Below, one piece after another: positions 32,291-43,469 of a stretch of 64,000 nt of DNA (position 1 is the stretch's first letter; each line of letters starts with the position of its first letter). The stretch spans positions 164,831-228,830 of the forward strand of contig BFEA01000711.1 in assembly GCA_003427395.1 (NCBI GenBank), read 5' to 3'. The position numbers and the translations under genes are program-made. The notes under the pieces are model-generated. The model saw nothing but the letters and a program-made list of their open reading frames with translations. It was not told where the DNA came from and searched no databases. Origin of the DNA: Chara braunii. Its lineage: Eukaryota > Streptophyta > Charophyceae > Charales > Characeae.

Positions 32291-35200
32291 AAAGGTCAAC
32301 TACACACGAACCGGAACACTTCGATCATACATGAACTTAATAATGAGAAGGTTGAGCTTGTGAAAAGTACGTGCATATGAAAAAATCAACTAAGTATGAA
32401 CCGGAACATCATAACACACATCGACTTGACAATGAGAAGCTAAAACTAGTGAAAGGCACATGTACATGGAGGAAAGGCCAACTAAGTATGAGCCAGAATG
32501 TCACAACACACATGACCTTGACAATGAGAAGATTGATTGAATGAAAGGCACACGCACATAAAGGAAAGATCAACTAAGTATGAACCGAAACATCACAACA
32601 CACATGAACTTGACAATGAGAAGCTAAAACTAGTGAAAAACACATGCGCATAGAGGAGAGATCAACTAAGTATGAACCGGAACACCACAACCCACATGAA
32701 CTTGACAATGAAAAGCTAGAACTAGTGAAAGGCACATGCACATGGAGGAGAGATCAACTAAGTATGAACCGAAACATCACAACACACATGAACTTGACAA
32801 TGAGAAGCTTCAACTAGTGAAAGGCTCTTGCACATGGAGGAGAGATCAACTAAGTATGAACCGAAACATCTCAACACACATGATCACAACACANTGAACT
32901 TGATAATGAGAAGCTTCAACTAGTGAAAGGCTCTTGCACATGGAGGAGAGATCAACTAAGTATGAACCGAAACATCTCAACACACATGAACTTGTCAATG
33001 AGAAGCCAGAACTAGTGAAAAGCACATGCACATGGAGGAGAGATCAACTAAGTATGAACCGGAACATCACAACACACATGAACTTGACAATGAGAAGCTA
33101 TAACTAGTGAAAGGCACATGCATATGGAGGAAACATCAACTAAGTATGAGCCGGAACATCACAAAACATGAGCTTGACAATGAGAAGATTGAACTAGTGA
33201 AAGGCACATGCACATAGAGGAAAGATCAACTACGTATGAACCGGAACATCACAACACACCCACGAACTTGACAATCAGAAGATTGAACTAGTGAAAGAAA
33301 CTTGCACATAGAGAAGAGATCATGCACATAGAGAAGAGATCAACTAAGTATGAATCGGAACATCACAACATACATGAATTTGACAAATGAGAAGATTGAA
33401 CTAGTGAAAAGACACATACACATGGAGGAGAGATCACTAAGTATTAACCGGAACATCACAACACACATGAGCTTTGACAATGAGAAGATTGAACTAGTGA
33501 AAGACATATGCACATACAGGAGATATCAACTAAGTATGAACCGGAACATCACAACACACATGAACTTGGCAATGAGAAGTTTGAATCAATGAAGGACACA
33601 TGGACATGGACGAAAGATCAACCAGGTACGAACCGGAACATCACAACACACATGAACTCGACAATGAGACGTTTGAACTAGTGAAGGACACATGCACATG
33701 AAGGAAAGATCAACTAAGTAGGAATCGGAACATCACAACACACATGAACTTGAAAATGAGAAGCTTGAACTAGTGAAGGACACATGCATATGGAGGAAAG
33801 CTCAACTAAGTATGAACCAGAATATAACAACCCACATGAGTTTGACAATCAGAAGCTTGAAGTAGTGAAGGACACATGCACATAGAGGAAAGATCAACTA
33901 AGTATGAACCGGAACATCACAACCCACATAAACTTGACAACGAGAGGCTTGAACTAGTGAAAGACACATGCACATCGAGGAAAGATCAACTAAGTATGAA
34001 CCGGAGGATCACAACAAACATGAACTTGACAACAAGAAGATTGAACTAGTGAAACGGCACATGCGCACGGAGGAGAGATCAACTAAGTATGAACCGGAAT
34101 ATCACAACAAACATGAACTTGACAACAAGAAGCTAGAACTAGTGAAAGGCTCTTGCACATGGAGGAGAGATCAACTAAGTATGAACTGGAACATCACAAC
34201 ACACATAAACTTGTCAATGAGAAGCTAGAACTAGTGAAAAGCACACGCACATGGAGGAGAGATCAACTAAGTATGAAACCGGAACATCACAACACACATG
34301 AGCTTGACAATGAGAAGCCAGAACTAGTGAAAGACACATGTATATGGAGGAAAGATCAACTAAGTATTGAGCCGGAACATCACAACACACATGAGTTTGA
34401 CAATGAGAAGATTGAACCAGTGAAAGGCACATGCACATAGAGGAAAGATCAACTACGTATGAACCGGAACATCACAACCCACACGAGTTTGACAATGAGA
34501 AACTTGAACTAGTGACGGACACATGCACATGGAGGAAAGATCAACTAAGTATGAACCGGAACATCACAACCCACATGAACTTGACAATAAGAAACTTAGG
34601 TTAGTGAAAGGCATATGCACATAGAGGAGAGATCAACTAAGTACGAACCCTGAACATCACAACACATATGAGCTTTGACAATGAGAAGATTGAACTAGTA
34701 AAAGGCATATGCACATAGAGGAGAGATACTAAGTATGAACCGGAACATCACAACACACATGAACTTGACAATGTGAAACTTGAACCAGTGAAGGACACAT
34801 GCACATGGAGGAAAGATCAACTAAGTATGAACCGGAACATCACAACACACATGAACTCGACAATGAGACGTTTGAACTAGTGAAGGACACATGGAAATGA
34901 AGAAAAGATCAACTAAGTATGAATCGGAACATCACAACACACATGAACTTAAAAATGAGAAGTTTGAACTAGTGAAGGACACATGCACATGGAGGGAAGA
35001 TCAACTGAGTATGAACCAGAACATAACAACCCACATGAGCTTGAAAATGAGAAGCTTGAGCTAGTGAAGGACACATGCACATAGAGGAAACATCAACTAA
35101 GTATGACCCGGAACATCACAACCCACATAAACTTGACAATGAGAAGCTTGAACTAGTGAAGGACACATCCACATGGAGAAAAGATCAACTAAGTATGAAC

Positions 35201-37042
35201 TGGAGGATCACAACACACATGAACTTGACAACGAGAAGATTGAACTAGTGAAAAGGCACACGCACACGGAGGAGAGATCAACTAAGTATGAACCGGAACA
35301 TCACAACACACATGAACTTGACAAAGAGAAGCTATAACTAGTGAAAAGCACATGCACATAGATGAGAGATCAACTAAGTATGAACCGGAACATCACAACC
35401 CACATGAACTTGACAATGAGAAGTTAGAATTAGTAAAAGGCACATGCACATGGAGAAGTGATCAACTAAGTATGAACCGGAACATCACAATACACATGAA
35501 CTTGACAATGAGAAGCTTAGTGAAGGACAAATGCACATGGAGGAAAGCCCAACTAAGTATGAACCGGAACATCACAACACACATGAACTTGACAATGAGA
35601 AGCTTGAACTAGTGAAGGACACATGCACATGAAGGGAAGATCAACTAAGTATAAACCGGAACATCACAACCCACACGAGTTTGACAATGAGAAGTTTGAA
35701 CTACTGACGGACACATGCACATGGAGGAAAGATCAACTAAGTATGAACCGGAACATCACAACCCACATGAACTTGACAATGAGAAGCTTAAGTTAGTGAA
35801 AGGCATATGCACATAGAGGAGAGATAAACTAAGTATGAACCGGAACATCACAACACACATGAACTTAACAATGAGAAGCTTGAACTAGTGAAGGACACAT
35901 GCACATGGAGGAAAGATCAACTAAGTATGAACCGGAACATCACAACACATATGAACTTGACAATGAGAAGTTTGAACTAGGGAAGGACATATGCAAATGG
36001 AGGAAAGATCAACTAAGTATGAATCGGAACATCACAACACACATGAACTTGACAATGAAAAGCTAAAACTAGTTAAAGACACATGCACACGGAGGGAAGA
36101 TCAACTAAGTATGAACCGGAACATCACAACCCACATGAGCTTGACAATGAGAAGCTTGAACTAGAGAAGGACACATGCACATGGAGGAAAGATCAACTAA
36201 GTATGAACCGGAAGATCACAGCCCACATGAACTTGACAATGAGAAGCTTGAACTAGTGAAGGACACATGCACAGGGAAGAAAGATCAACGAAGTATGAAC
36301 CGGAACATCACAACCCACATGAACTTGACAATGAGAAGCTTGAAGTAGTGAAGGACACATGCACATGGAGGAAAGATCAACTAAGTATGAACCAGAGCAT
36401 CACAACACACATGAACTTGACAATGAGAAGATTGAACTAGTGGAAAGGCACATGCGCACGGAGGAGAGATCAACTAAGTATGAACCGGAACATCACCAAA
36501 CACATAAACTTGACAATGAGAAGCAAGAACTAGTGAAAAGCACATGCACATAGAGGAGAGATCAACTAAGTATGAACCGGAACACCACAACCTACATGAA
36601 TTTGACAATGAGAAGTTATAATTAGTGAAAGGCACATGCACATGGAGGAGAAATCAACTAAGTATGAACCGGAACATCACAACACACATGAACTTGACAA
36701 TGAGAAGCTTAGTGAAGGACACATGCACAAGCATGAAAGATCAATTAAGTATGAACTGGAACATCACAACACGCATGAACTTGACATTGGGAAGCTTGAA
36801 CTAGTGAAGGACACATGCACATGGAGGGAAGATCAACTAAGTATGAACCGGAACATCACAACCCACATGAGCTTGACAATGAGAAGCTTGAACTAGTGAC
36901 GGATACATGCACATGGAGGAAAGATCAACTAAGTATGAAGCGGAACATCGCAACCAACATGAACTTGACAATGAGAAGCTTGAACTAGTGAAGGACACAT
37001 GCACATGGAGGAAAGATCAACGAAGTATGAACCGGAACATCA
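32291..37042. repeat. 92-bp satellite array, about 51 copies
   Basis: The monomer runs from GATCAACTAAGTATGAACCG through GAACATCACAACACACATGA and ACTTGACAATGAGAAG to GTGAAGGACACATGCACATG. Spacing of 92 was measured directly (36831 to 36923). Monomers are roughly 85-95 percent alike by eye, with short indels. Variant monomers recur about 1192-1199 bases apart, showing higher-order structure. Since 92 is not a multiple of three, the His/Glu-rich frames (HMEERSTKYEPEHHN) change frame every copy and are not genes. One N at 32894. Confidence 0.93.
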
Positions 37043-37260
37043 TCATGTTGAGCCATGTATGTGAGTGAGACTTGCTGAAACACATGCTCATGACTCATGT
37101 ATGCAACCAAGGTTTGAGACAGAATGTCATCATGTGAGAGTTGTGTAATGTATATGAGTGAGACTTGCTGGAAGACATGCCCATGACTCATGCATGCAAC
37201 CAACGTTTGAAACAGGATGCCATCATCCACTATGTGAGTGGAAAGCACAAGCTAGTCTAG
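37043..37260. repeat. Transition repeat between the two satellites, 2 copies
   Basis: Two diverged copies of a unit of roughly 95-110 bases with GAGTGAGACTTGCTG, CATGACTCATG and GCAACCAA words. It begins inside a 92-bp monomer (GAACCGGAACATCAT) and leads into the 91-bp satellite. Confidence 0.65.
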
Positions 37261-38878
37261 TCCCAAAACACAAGTCTTGAACACGAAATCACTTATGGAA
37301 AAGTCGGATTATTTCCTACTAGCATATGTGTGAGAATAAAGACGTGCATTAAACCAAGTTACAAGTTTTGAGCATGAGCTCATCCATAGAAGAATCGGAG
37401 CATCACCCACTGGCCTGGGAGTGAAAAGCAAGAGTTGAAGTAGCCCAAATCATAAGGATTGATCATGAGATCATCCATAGAAGAATCGAAGAATCTCCTA
37501 CTAGCATATGAGTGGAAAGCAAGAGTTACACTAGGCTATATCATAAGATTTGAACATGAGGTCATCCATAGAAGAATCGGAGCACTACCTACCAGTGTGT
37601 GAATGAAACACAAGAGTTATACTAGGCTGTATCACAAGATTTGAGCAAGGGATCATCCATGAAAGAATCGGGGCATCTCCTACAAGCATGTGAGTGAAAA
37701 GTGAGATCTACACTAGACAAAATCACAAGTAATGAGCATGAGATCATCCATGAAAGAATCGGAGCATCTCCTACTAGCATGTGAGTGACAAGCAAGATCT
37801 GCACTAGGCTATATCACAAGATTAGAGCAAGAGATCATCCATGGAAGAATCGGAGCATCTCCTACTAGCATGTGCGAGTGAAAAGCAATAGTTTGAGTAG
37901 CCCAAATCACAAGTGTTAAGCATGAGATCATTCATAGAAGAATCGGAGCATCACCTACTAGTGTGTGAGTGAAATGCAAGAGTTACATTAGACCAAATCA
38001 CAAGAAGTGTACATGAGATCATCCATGGAAGAATCGGAGGATTTCCTACTAGCATGTGAGTGAAAAGCAAGATCTACACTCAGTCAAATCACAAGTATTG
38101 AGCATGAGATCATCCATGAAAAAATCGGAGCACTACCTACTACTGTGTGACTGAAAAACAATAGTTTAAGTAGCCCAAATCACAAGTGTTGAGCATGAGA
38201 TCATCCATGAAAGAATCGGAGCATGACCTACTAGTGTGTGAGTGAAAAACAAGAGTTTGAGTAGCCCAAATCACAAGTGTTAAGCATGAGATCATCCATA
38301 GAAGAATCGGAGCATCACCTACTAGTGTGTGAGTGAAATGCAAGAGTTACATTGGGCTATCTCACAAGATTTGAGCAAGATATCACCCATGGAAGAATCG
38401 GAGCACTACCTACTAGTGTGTGAGTGAAAAACAAGACTTACACTAGGTCAAATCACAAGAATTGAACATGAGATCATCCATAGAAGAATCGGAATATCTC
38501 CTACTAGTGTGTGAGTGAAATGCAAGAGTTACACTAGGCTATCTCACAAGATTTTAGCAAGAGATCATCCATGGAAGAATCGGAGGATCTCCTATTAGCA
38601 TGTGAGTGAAAAGCAAGATCTACACTAGGCCAAATCACAAGTATTGAGCATGAGATCATCCATGAAAGAATCGGAGCACTCCCTACTAGTGTGTGAGTAA
38701 AAAGCAAGATCTACACTAAGGCCAAATCACAAGTATTGAGCACTACCTAGTAGTATGTGAGTGAAAAACAAGAGTTTGAGTAACCCAAATCACAAGTGTT
38801 CAGCATGAGATCATCCATAGAAGAATCGGAGCATCACCTACTAGTGTGCAAGTGAAAAACAAGACTTTGAGTAGCCCA
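37261..38878. repeat. 91-bp satellite array, about 18 copies
   Basis: The monomer contains ATCACAAG, GAGCATGAGATCATCCAT, GAAGAATCGGAGCATCACC and TACTAGTGTGTGAGTGAAA. Spacing of 91 was measured from 38179 to 38270. More diverged than the 92-bp array; some monomers carry GATCTACACTAG, others GTTTGAGTAGCCC. Confidence 0.9.
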
Positions 38879-38880
38879 AT

Positions 38881-39067
38881 AGGAAGAAGAAGAAGAAGAA
38901 GAAGAAGAAGAAGAAGAAGAAGAAGAAGAAGAGGGAGAAGAAGAAGAAGAAGAAGAAGGAGAAGAAGAAGAAGAAGAAGAAGAAGAGGAGGAGGGAGGAG
39001 GAAGAAGGAGAAGAAGAAGAGGAAGAAGTAGAAGAAGAAAAAAAAGGAAGAAGAAAAAAAAAAAAAA
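38881..39067. repeat. GAA microsatellite
   Basis: (GAA)n with GAG and GGA interruptions, ending in A runs. It abuts the last 91-bp monomer. Frames of poly-Arg, poly-Ser or poly-Phe across it are artefacts. Confidence 0.92.
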
Positions 39068-39650
39068 GCATCCTCTTCCTTCCACTCACCTTGTTAATGT
39101 CTTGGAGATGGAGTCTCAATCTTGATGAGGCTTCGTCTTCCTTGCACAAAACACCTTCTTGGTTATGGTCTCCTTCTTCTTCAAGACTCTCTCCTTCCTC
39201 TCTCACTTTCGCCCAAGTTACCACAAGCTTCAATCATCATAGCTATTGAGTCTTCCCCTCTAGGAGGGCAAATGAGACTCCCTCTAGCCTCTCTCTCTTC
39301 CTCACATCCAGGGGGCTATGGCGGATCCCCTCTCTAGGGCCAGCCTCACTACCACTAGTCTCTAGAGCTCCTCTCCCTAGCTCATGGCCTCCACCAAACT
39401 CCTAAACTGACATGGGTTCCCCTCTCCTCTCTCCAAGTGAAAGAGTGCTCCTATAAACTCACTTGGGCAGCATGGGCACTCCTTATGGAACTGTGAAAGT
39501 GGCGGACTGAATTTCCAGCTTACGTAGGTTGAAACCAGCAGTCCGGCCTGCCCATGGGCCTCCCTATGTGCCTTGAGGTGAACCGAGGTACCCCCAAGGC
39601 AAAATTCTACCACTAAGCCCTTCCAGAGGTACCCGAGCCTCTTTTTGACC
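39068..39650. other. Pyrimidine-rich stretch, no gene
   Basis: CTCTCC- and TTCC-rich DNA without a supported frame. Confidence 0.4.
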
Positions 39651-39850
39651 AAGTACATGCAGTCCGAGTGGTTGGTACCAACTCGGATTGCCTCTTGGCT
39701 TACTTCGGTCTCCTTTTCACCTCAAAAATGTTGCCCCCTTGGATCCTAATGCCCAAGGGGCAAGTTTACTTGGCCTTTTTCTCGATTTTTTTCGTTTGTA
39801 CCCCATTTTGGGTAGGCCGAGATATTTTTCCATGCAGCGGCACATTTTCA

Positions 39851-39877
39851 GCCTTGGATCTGGCTGAGATCCAAGGC
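39851..39877. repeat. Hairpin, 11-bp stem
   Basis: GCCTTGGATCT, loop GGCTG, AGATCCAAGGC. Perfect. Confidence 0.9.
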
Positions 39878-40090
39878 CAACATTATTCCGTGTCACCCCT
39901 AAGTAGCCCTTGCTTCAATTTTTAGCCCCTAATTCCACTTTTTCAATTTTTGGTGCATCCGACTCTCTTTTTGGGCCAAATGCACAGTTTTGTTTTTTTT
40001 GCTCTTTTGTTTCTTTCCATTTTGAGTTGCCACCTCATTCCGGAGCTATCCATTTTGAGCTGGCCAACAAAAAATGGCTAGTTTCTCTCC

Positions 40091-40119
40091 ACCATGAGAT
40101 CTGATCTCAGATCCATGGT
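40091..40119. repeat. Hairpin, 13-bp stem with one bulge
   Basis: ACCATG pairs with CATGGT; inside, after a bulged A, GATCTGA pairs with TCAGATC across a 2-base turn. Confidence 0.85.
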
Positions 40120-40188
40120 CCAAAAGAAAACCGGTCATTTCTCTTTTGCATTTTCTCTCATTTTTTTTTTTTTAATTGAGATTTTATT

Positions 40189-40215
40189 GAGATATGGCCC
40201 CAACGGCCATATCTC
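40189..40215. repeat. Hairpin, 11-bp stem
   Basis: GAGATATGGCC, loop CCAAC, GGCCATATCTC. Perfect. Confidence 0.9.
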
Positions 40216-40260
40216 TTCAATCCGGATTGCCCTCCTTCATTCTAGAAGGGATGAGGTCAT

Positions 40261-40296
40261 AGTAGGGACCTGCCAGTCCCTACTGTGCAGGTCCCA
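40261..40296. repeat. Two competing hairpins
   Basis: AGTAGGGA (40261-40268) pairs with TCCCTACT (40277-40284). Alternatively GGGACCTGC (40265-40273) pairs with GCAGGTCCC (40287-40295). The two share bases and cannot form together. Confidence 0.8.
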
Positions 40297-41026
40297 ATAG
40301 GCCGGCACACTCTCCTCCACCCTTTTCTCTCTTTTTGTCTCATTCTCCCTCTTTTTTCTCCGATTTTTCTTTCTTTTTCTTTTATTTCAGTTGTGACAAG
40401 TGTCAAACTGTTGTGCACCCTCTTTCTATGCCTTAGGGCCTCATTCAAGGCCACGTTCATGGCTGGTACTTGGCCATTATACCTCGGATTTCAACAATGG
40501 CACCCCCATGCTCCTAGAGGGCTCCATTTTGCCTCCGTTTGTCCAATTTTGAGCCCTTTTTGCTCCGATTTTCTAAGGACAACCTTTTTCTCATGTTGAG
40601 CCTCTTGAGGCTCTATTTTCTCATGCCTAGTTAGTCCGAGATATTTCGGACTGCTGGGCAACCCTTCCAACATCATTATTTTATTTTCCTTCCTCCTCAT
40701 GACTCTCTCACTTGTCTCCCTAGTATTTGCACTAGTAGTGCTGATATTTTCCACCGTCTAGATTCTTGATCTCGACGGTGTCATTTGTTTTCACCATTAT
40801 TCCTTGTGCTTGCTCATGGTTCCCTTGGGACATCTCAAGTCCCCACCACTTTTCCTCCGTACTAGTTCCGTTTTCTTGTCCCGCTGACGCATCCCGTTTT
40901 CCGACTTTTATTATTTTGACTCACTTGGTCTCCGACAACATTTCGGACGGTGTTCCATTTTTATTTTTTTGACCCCCTTGCCCTTGGTGGTCTCATCATC
41001 TTTACATGTGTGCCGATTTTTCTACG

Positions 41027-41047
41027 TCGTGAGATCTCATCTCACGA
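41027..41047. repeat. Hairpin, 9-bp stem
   Basis: TCGTGAGAT, loop CTC, ATCTCACGA. Perfect. Confidence 0.9.
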
Positions 41048-41138
41048 TTGCCGTTTACCGTCTTCCATGCCGAAATTGCTATTTTCTAGCCTTTCGGATT
41101 TATCCTGGCTCATTTTCCCTTAGCCTAGGCATCCCCAT

Positions 41139-41162
41139 GCAGTCCGTTATTTCTCGGACTGC
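41139..41162. repeat. Hairpin of a threefold repeated type, copy 1
   Basis: GCAGTCCG, loop TTATTTCT, CGGACTGC. Related copies: 41295-41329 (CCCCATG and CATGGGG outer stem, same TCCGTTATTT loop text) and 41698-41721 (one base changed in the stem). Confidence 0.85.
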
Positions 41163-41239
41163 AATCATAGCTATTTTTCTAGTCCCACAGCCCCACAACT
41201 TGCCCCATGCTAAGAGAAAATGAAGCGTTAAATTTTTAA

Positions 41240-41273
41240 GTGCATCCGGGCTCAATATTGGCTCCGGATGCAC
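41240..41273. repeat. Hairpin, 10-bp stem
   Basis: GTGCATCCGG, 14-base loop, CCGGATGCAC. Perfect. Confidence 0.9.
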
Positions 41274-41334
41274 CAAAATTCTGTGTTTCTCCTCCCCCAT
41301 GTAATCCGTTATTTTTCGGTTGCATGGGGCTTTT

Positions 41335-41371
41335 ATTTTCTTTGATTTTCTCTGCAAAAATCAAAGAAAAT
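41335..41371. repeat. Hairpin, 15-bp stem
   Basis: ATTTTCTTTGATTTT, loop CTCTGCA, AAAATCAAAGAAAAT. Perfect; one of the two longest stems noted in the window. Confidence 0.9.
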
Positions 41372-42086
41372 CAAAGCTCATTGCAACCGCCGTATTCCAG
41401 AATGAATCTGATCATGGATGTATCTCCCCAAGTGACCGTTTTTACCGTTAAGGTTTTTTTATCTTTTCTTTTCTTTTCTTTTTCCTCCTTTCTTGGACAA
41501 TGGGGACCTGTCAATCCCTACTTGTGGCAGTCCCCACTGACGGCCAACTTAATCACTCCCTCTAACTCTTCTTGTCTTATTCTCCTACATTTTTTTTTTT
41601 TTTCTCTCTTTTTCTTAGCATGTCAAGTGTCAAGCGGCCGTTAAGGCCCTTTTTCTAGCCCCTTCCTCTTAGTTTTGGCCCTTCCTATGCCCAAGATGCA
41701 GTCCGTTATTTCTCAGACTGCAATAATGGCCTTCTTATGCCCATGGGAGCTCTCTTTTACTCCCATTTTTCTCCCACTATGACCCCTCCTACTCCGATTT
41801 TCTCATGGAGGCCTATTTTTCACATGGGGTCTCTTTTGACTCTGTTTTCTTGAGGGAGGCTAATCCGAGATTTTTTGGATTGCTCCCATGCCTCCCACTT
41901 CAAGTTTCTTTACTTTTTCTTTTCCTTTTGGCCTTCCCGTTTGCTACCGCTAGTGCTTGCACTAGTGGTGTTAATATTCTTGGCCATCAAGATGTCGATC
42001 TTGACGGTGCACCTTGCCTTTATTATTTTCCGTCATGCAGTGCCGCCGTTTCTTCTTGGGACTTTCACATGTCCCCGTCATCCGTC

Positions 42087-42164
42087 CCGTCGGCGGTCCA
42101 CGACACTTAGTCCCACCGGCGGTCCCTGACACTTGGTCCCGCCGGTGGTCCCCGACACAATTTG
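42087..42164. repeat. 26-bp tandem repeat, 3 copies
   Basis: Units start at 42087, 42113 and 42139, each containing GGCGGTCC or GGTGGTCC and GACAC. Confidence 0.8.
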
Positions 42165-43084
42165 CCTCGGATGCCATTATTTTTACTTAGTCCCACGTGG
42201 CCCCGGGTGCCTTTCCTCGAGGTGTCTCACGTCCCTTGGGCGCTTTGCCGCCCCACGGTGACCCCTCTCCCTCGTCTTTCTTGCGCCTTGCGCGCGCCTG
42301 TTCCTTTGGTTGCGGGGCCTCCAACCCGAGGCTCCTGTAGGTGGCCCCCATGTTGGGCCCTTATTCTCTAGGCTCCCTACGGGCTCCGGAGCCGTTTGTC
42401 TCTCGACTTCCTTGTTCTCTTGTCGCTGCCGTGCCGCGTTTGCTGGTTCAAGGGTCCTTTGGCCTTAGTCTTGTTGAGTTTCAACAACCTCCTGGCCTCA
42501 TGCTATGTTCTATGTGTCCCTATTCTTGCACTTATTGTCTTGTCGTCGCTGGTTTTCTCCTGATGTGGTCCTCACACCAAGGCATCACTCCCTCATGTTG
42601 CCTAATCCTTTGTCTTTCCTCTCTCCTGCCTCCTCACTCCAGATTTCTCTATCGTGCACAATTCGTCTATATTCAGTCTCTTGAGTAATGGGAAGTTATT
42701 CGGGACCCACCAGTCCTGACAACGGGCCCAACAGTTGTCCCATGTACTGTTGCAAACCGTTCGGACGAATGGGCTCCCCTTTTTTCTTAGTCCAAACTCC
42801 AATTGCCACCCTGCGCTTCAACGCCAGATTCAGGCGCTGGTGTAGCAACTGGATTTCCCCCCCTTGTTCCAGACAAGTACTGTAGCATCCTGTATCGGTC
42901 CGCAGTTTGCAGCATAAGGGACTTTGTTCCCTGCTTTTATAGCTGCAGCCCGTTCGTTGAACGAAGGGACACCATGAATCAAAAATGAAGAGAAAAAAGG
43001 AAAAAAAAAAAAAAAAATCTAAAAATAAATCTAAAAAGAATAAATAAAAAAAAGAGAAAGAAAACTACTTTGTTCCCCCACACT
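42165..43084. other. Gene-free part of the hairpin-rich region
   Basis: GC-rich to about 42420, then mixed, ending in A-rich runs (42990-43070). Inverted repeats continue, such as TTCGTT-G-AACGAA at 42953-42965. No supported gene. Confidence 0.4.
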
Positions 43085-43164
43085 GCTGCCCGTCGAAACG
43101 GGCAGCACACAGCTTTCTGGAGCCTAAGGCTCCACTTTTTCAGAAAGCGCCACTTTGCGCCGTT

Positions 43165-43195
<31 letters not shown>

Positions 43196-43238
43196 TTTTC
43201 CTTTTCTTTTCGTTGCAACCGTTGGCTTATGCCAACGG
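43085..43238. repeat. Three successive hairpins and a T tract
   Basis: GCTGCCCGT-CGAA-ACGGGCAGC (43085-43106); GCTTTCTG pairing with CAGAAAGC (43112-43148) around an inner GGAGCC-TAA-GGCTCC; and CCGTTGGC-TTAT-GCCAACGG (43219-43238). A T tract of about 28 bases lies between the last two. Confidence 0.85.
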
Positions 43239-43317
43239 TGCTACCTCCGCTCCCCGGACTAGTGAAATACAGACCCGAGTTCGAATCCCCCTGGGATCGA
43301 ACAACAAGAAAAAAAAT

Positions 43318-43398
43318 AAAATTTGGACCATTTCTCGATTTATGCGTGTCGTCCTTGCGCAAGGGTCATGCTAATCTCGTGCGGCCAATCTCGGTCGC
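43318..43398 (-). pseudogene. U6 snRNA-derived sequence, 3' half preserved
   Basis: The minus strand reads GATTAGCATGACCCTTGCGC, AAGGACGACACGCATAAATC and GAGAAATGGTCCAAATTTT. This follows the plant U6 snRNA 3' half base for base except for about three transitions. The U6 5' stem-loop and the ACAGAGA-containing part are missing or rearranged (ATTGGCCGCACGAGATTAGC). In the spliceosome U6 pairs with U4 and U2. Without its 5' end and without a plant U6 promoter upstream, this is a retro-pseudogene or part of a composite retroposon. T-rich sequence follows the 3' end. Confidence 0.75.
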
Positions 43399-43469
43399 TC
43401 GTTCTACGTGATCGTGTGGTCGAGATCGACTGCGCCCACTGCAAGGCAGCTCCAAAAGGAGTTGCGCCT

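Larger units (their letters stand above)
40261..42080. repeat. Diverged tandem duplication, period about 1.23 kb
   Basis: The first copy starts at about 40261, the second at about 41500. Paired landmarks: GGGACCTG at 40265 and 41503; AAGTGTCAA near 40400 and 41628; GCACTAGTAGTG at 40729 and GCACTAGTGGTG at 41959 (distance 1230); the following GATCTCGACGGTG and GATCTTGACGGTG. Order is kept throughout. Could be two LTRs without internal region, or simple duplication. Confidence 0.65.

Noticed and set aside
33350-36896. His/Asn/Glu-rich frames in the 92-bp satellite
   Set aside because: The monomer is not a multiple of three, so the frame changes every copy; no selection for coding.
32291-38878. 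Repeat arrays considered as CRISPR
   Set aside because: No unique spacers between repeats, monomers are contiguous, and the context is eukaryotic.
38834-39233. Poly-Ser, poly-Phe and poly-Arg frames
   Set aside because: Direct translation of the GAA microsatellite.
41240-42688. Series of plus-strand frames of 100-134 aa
   Set aside because: Leu/Phe/Ser-rich, no shared motif, and not maintained between the two copies of the tandem duplication.
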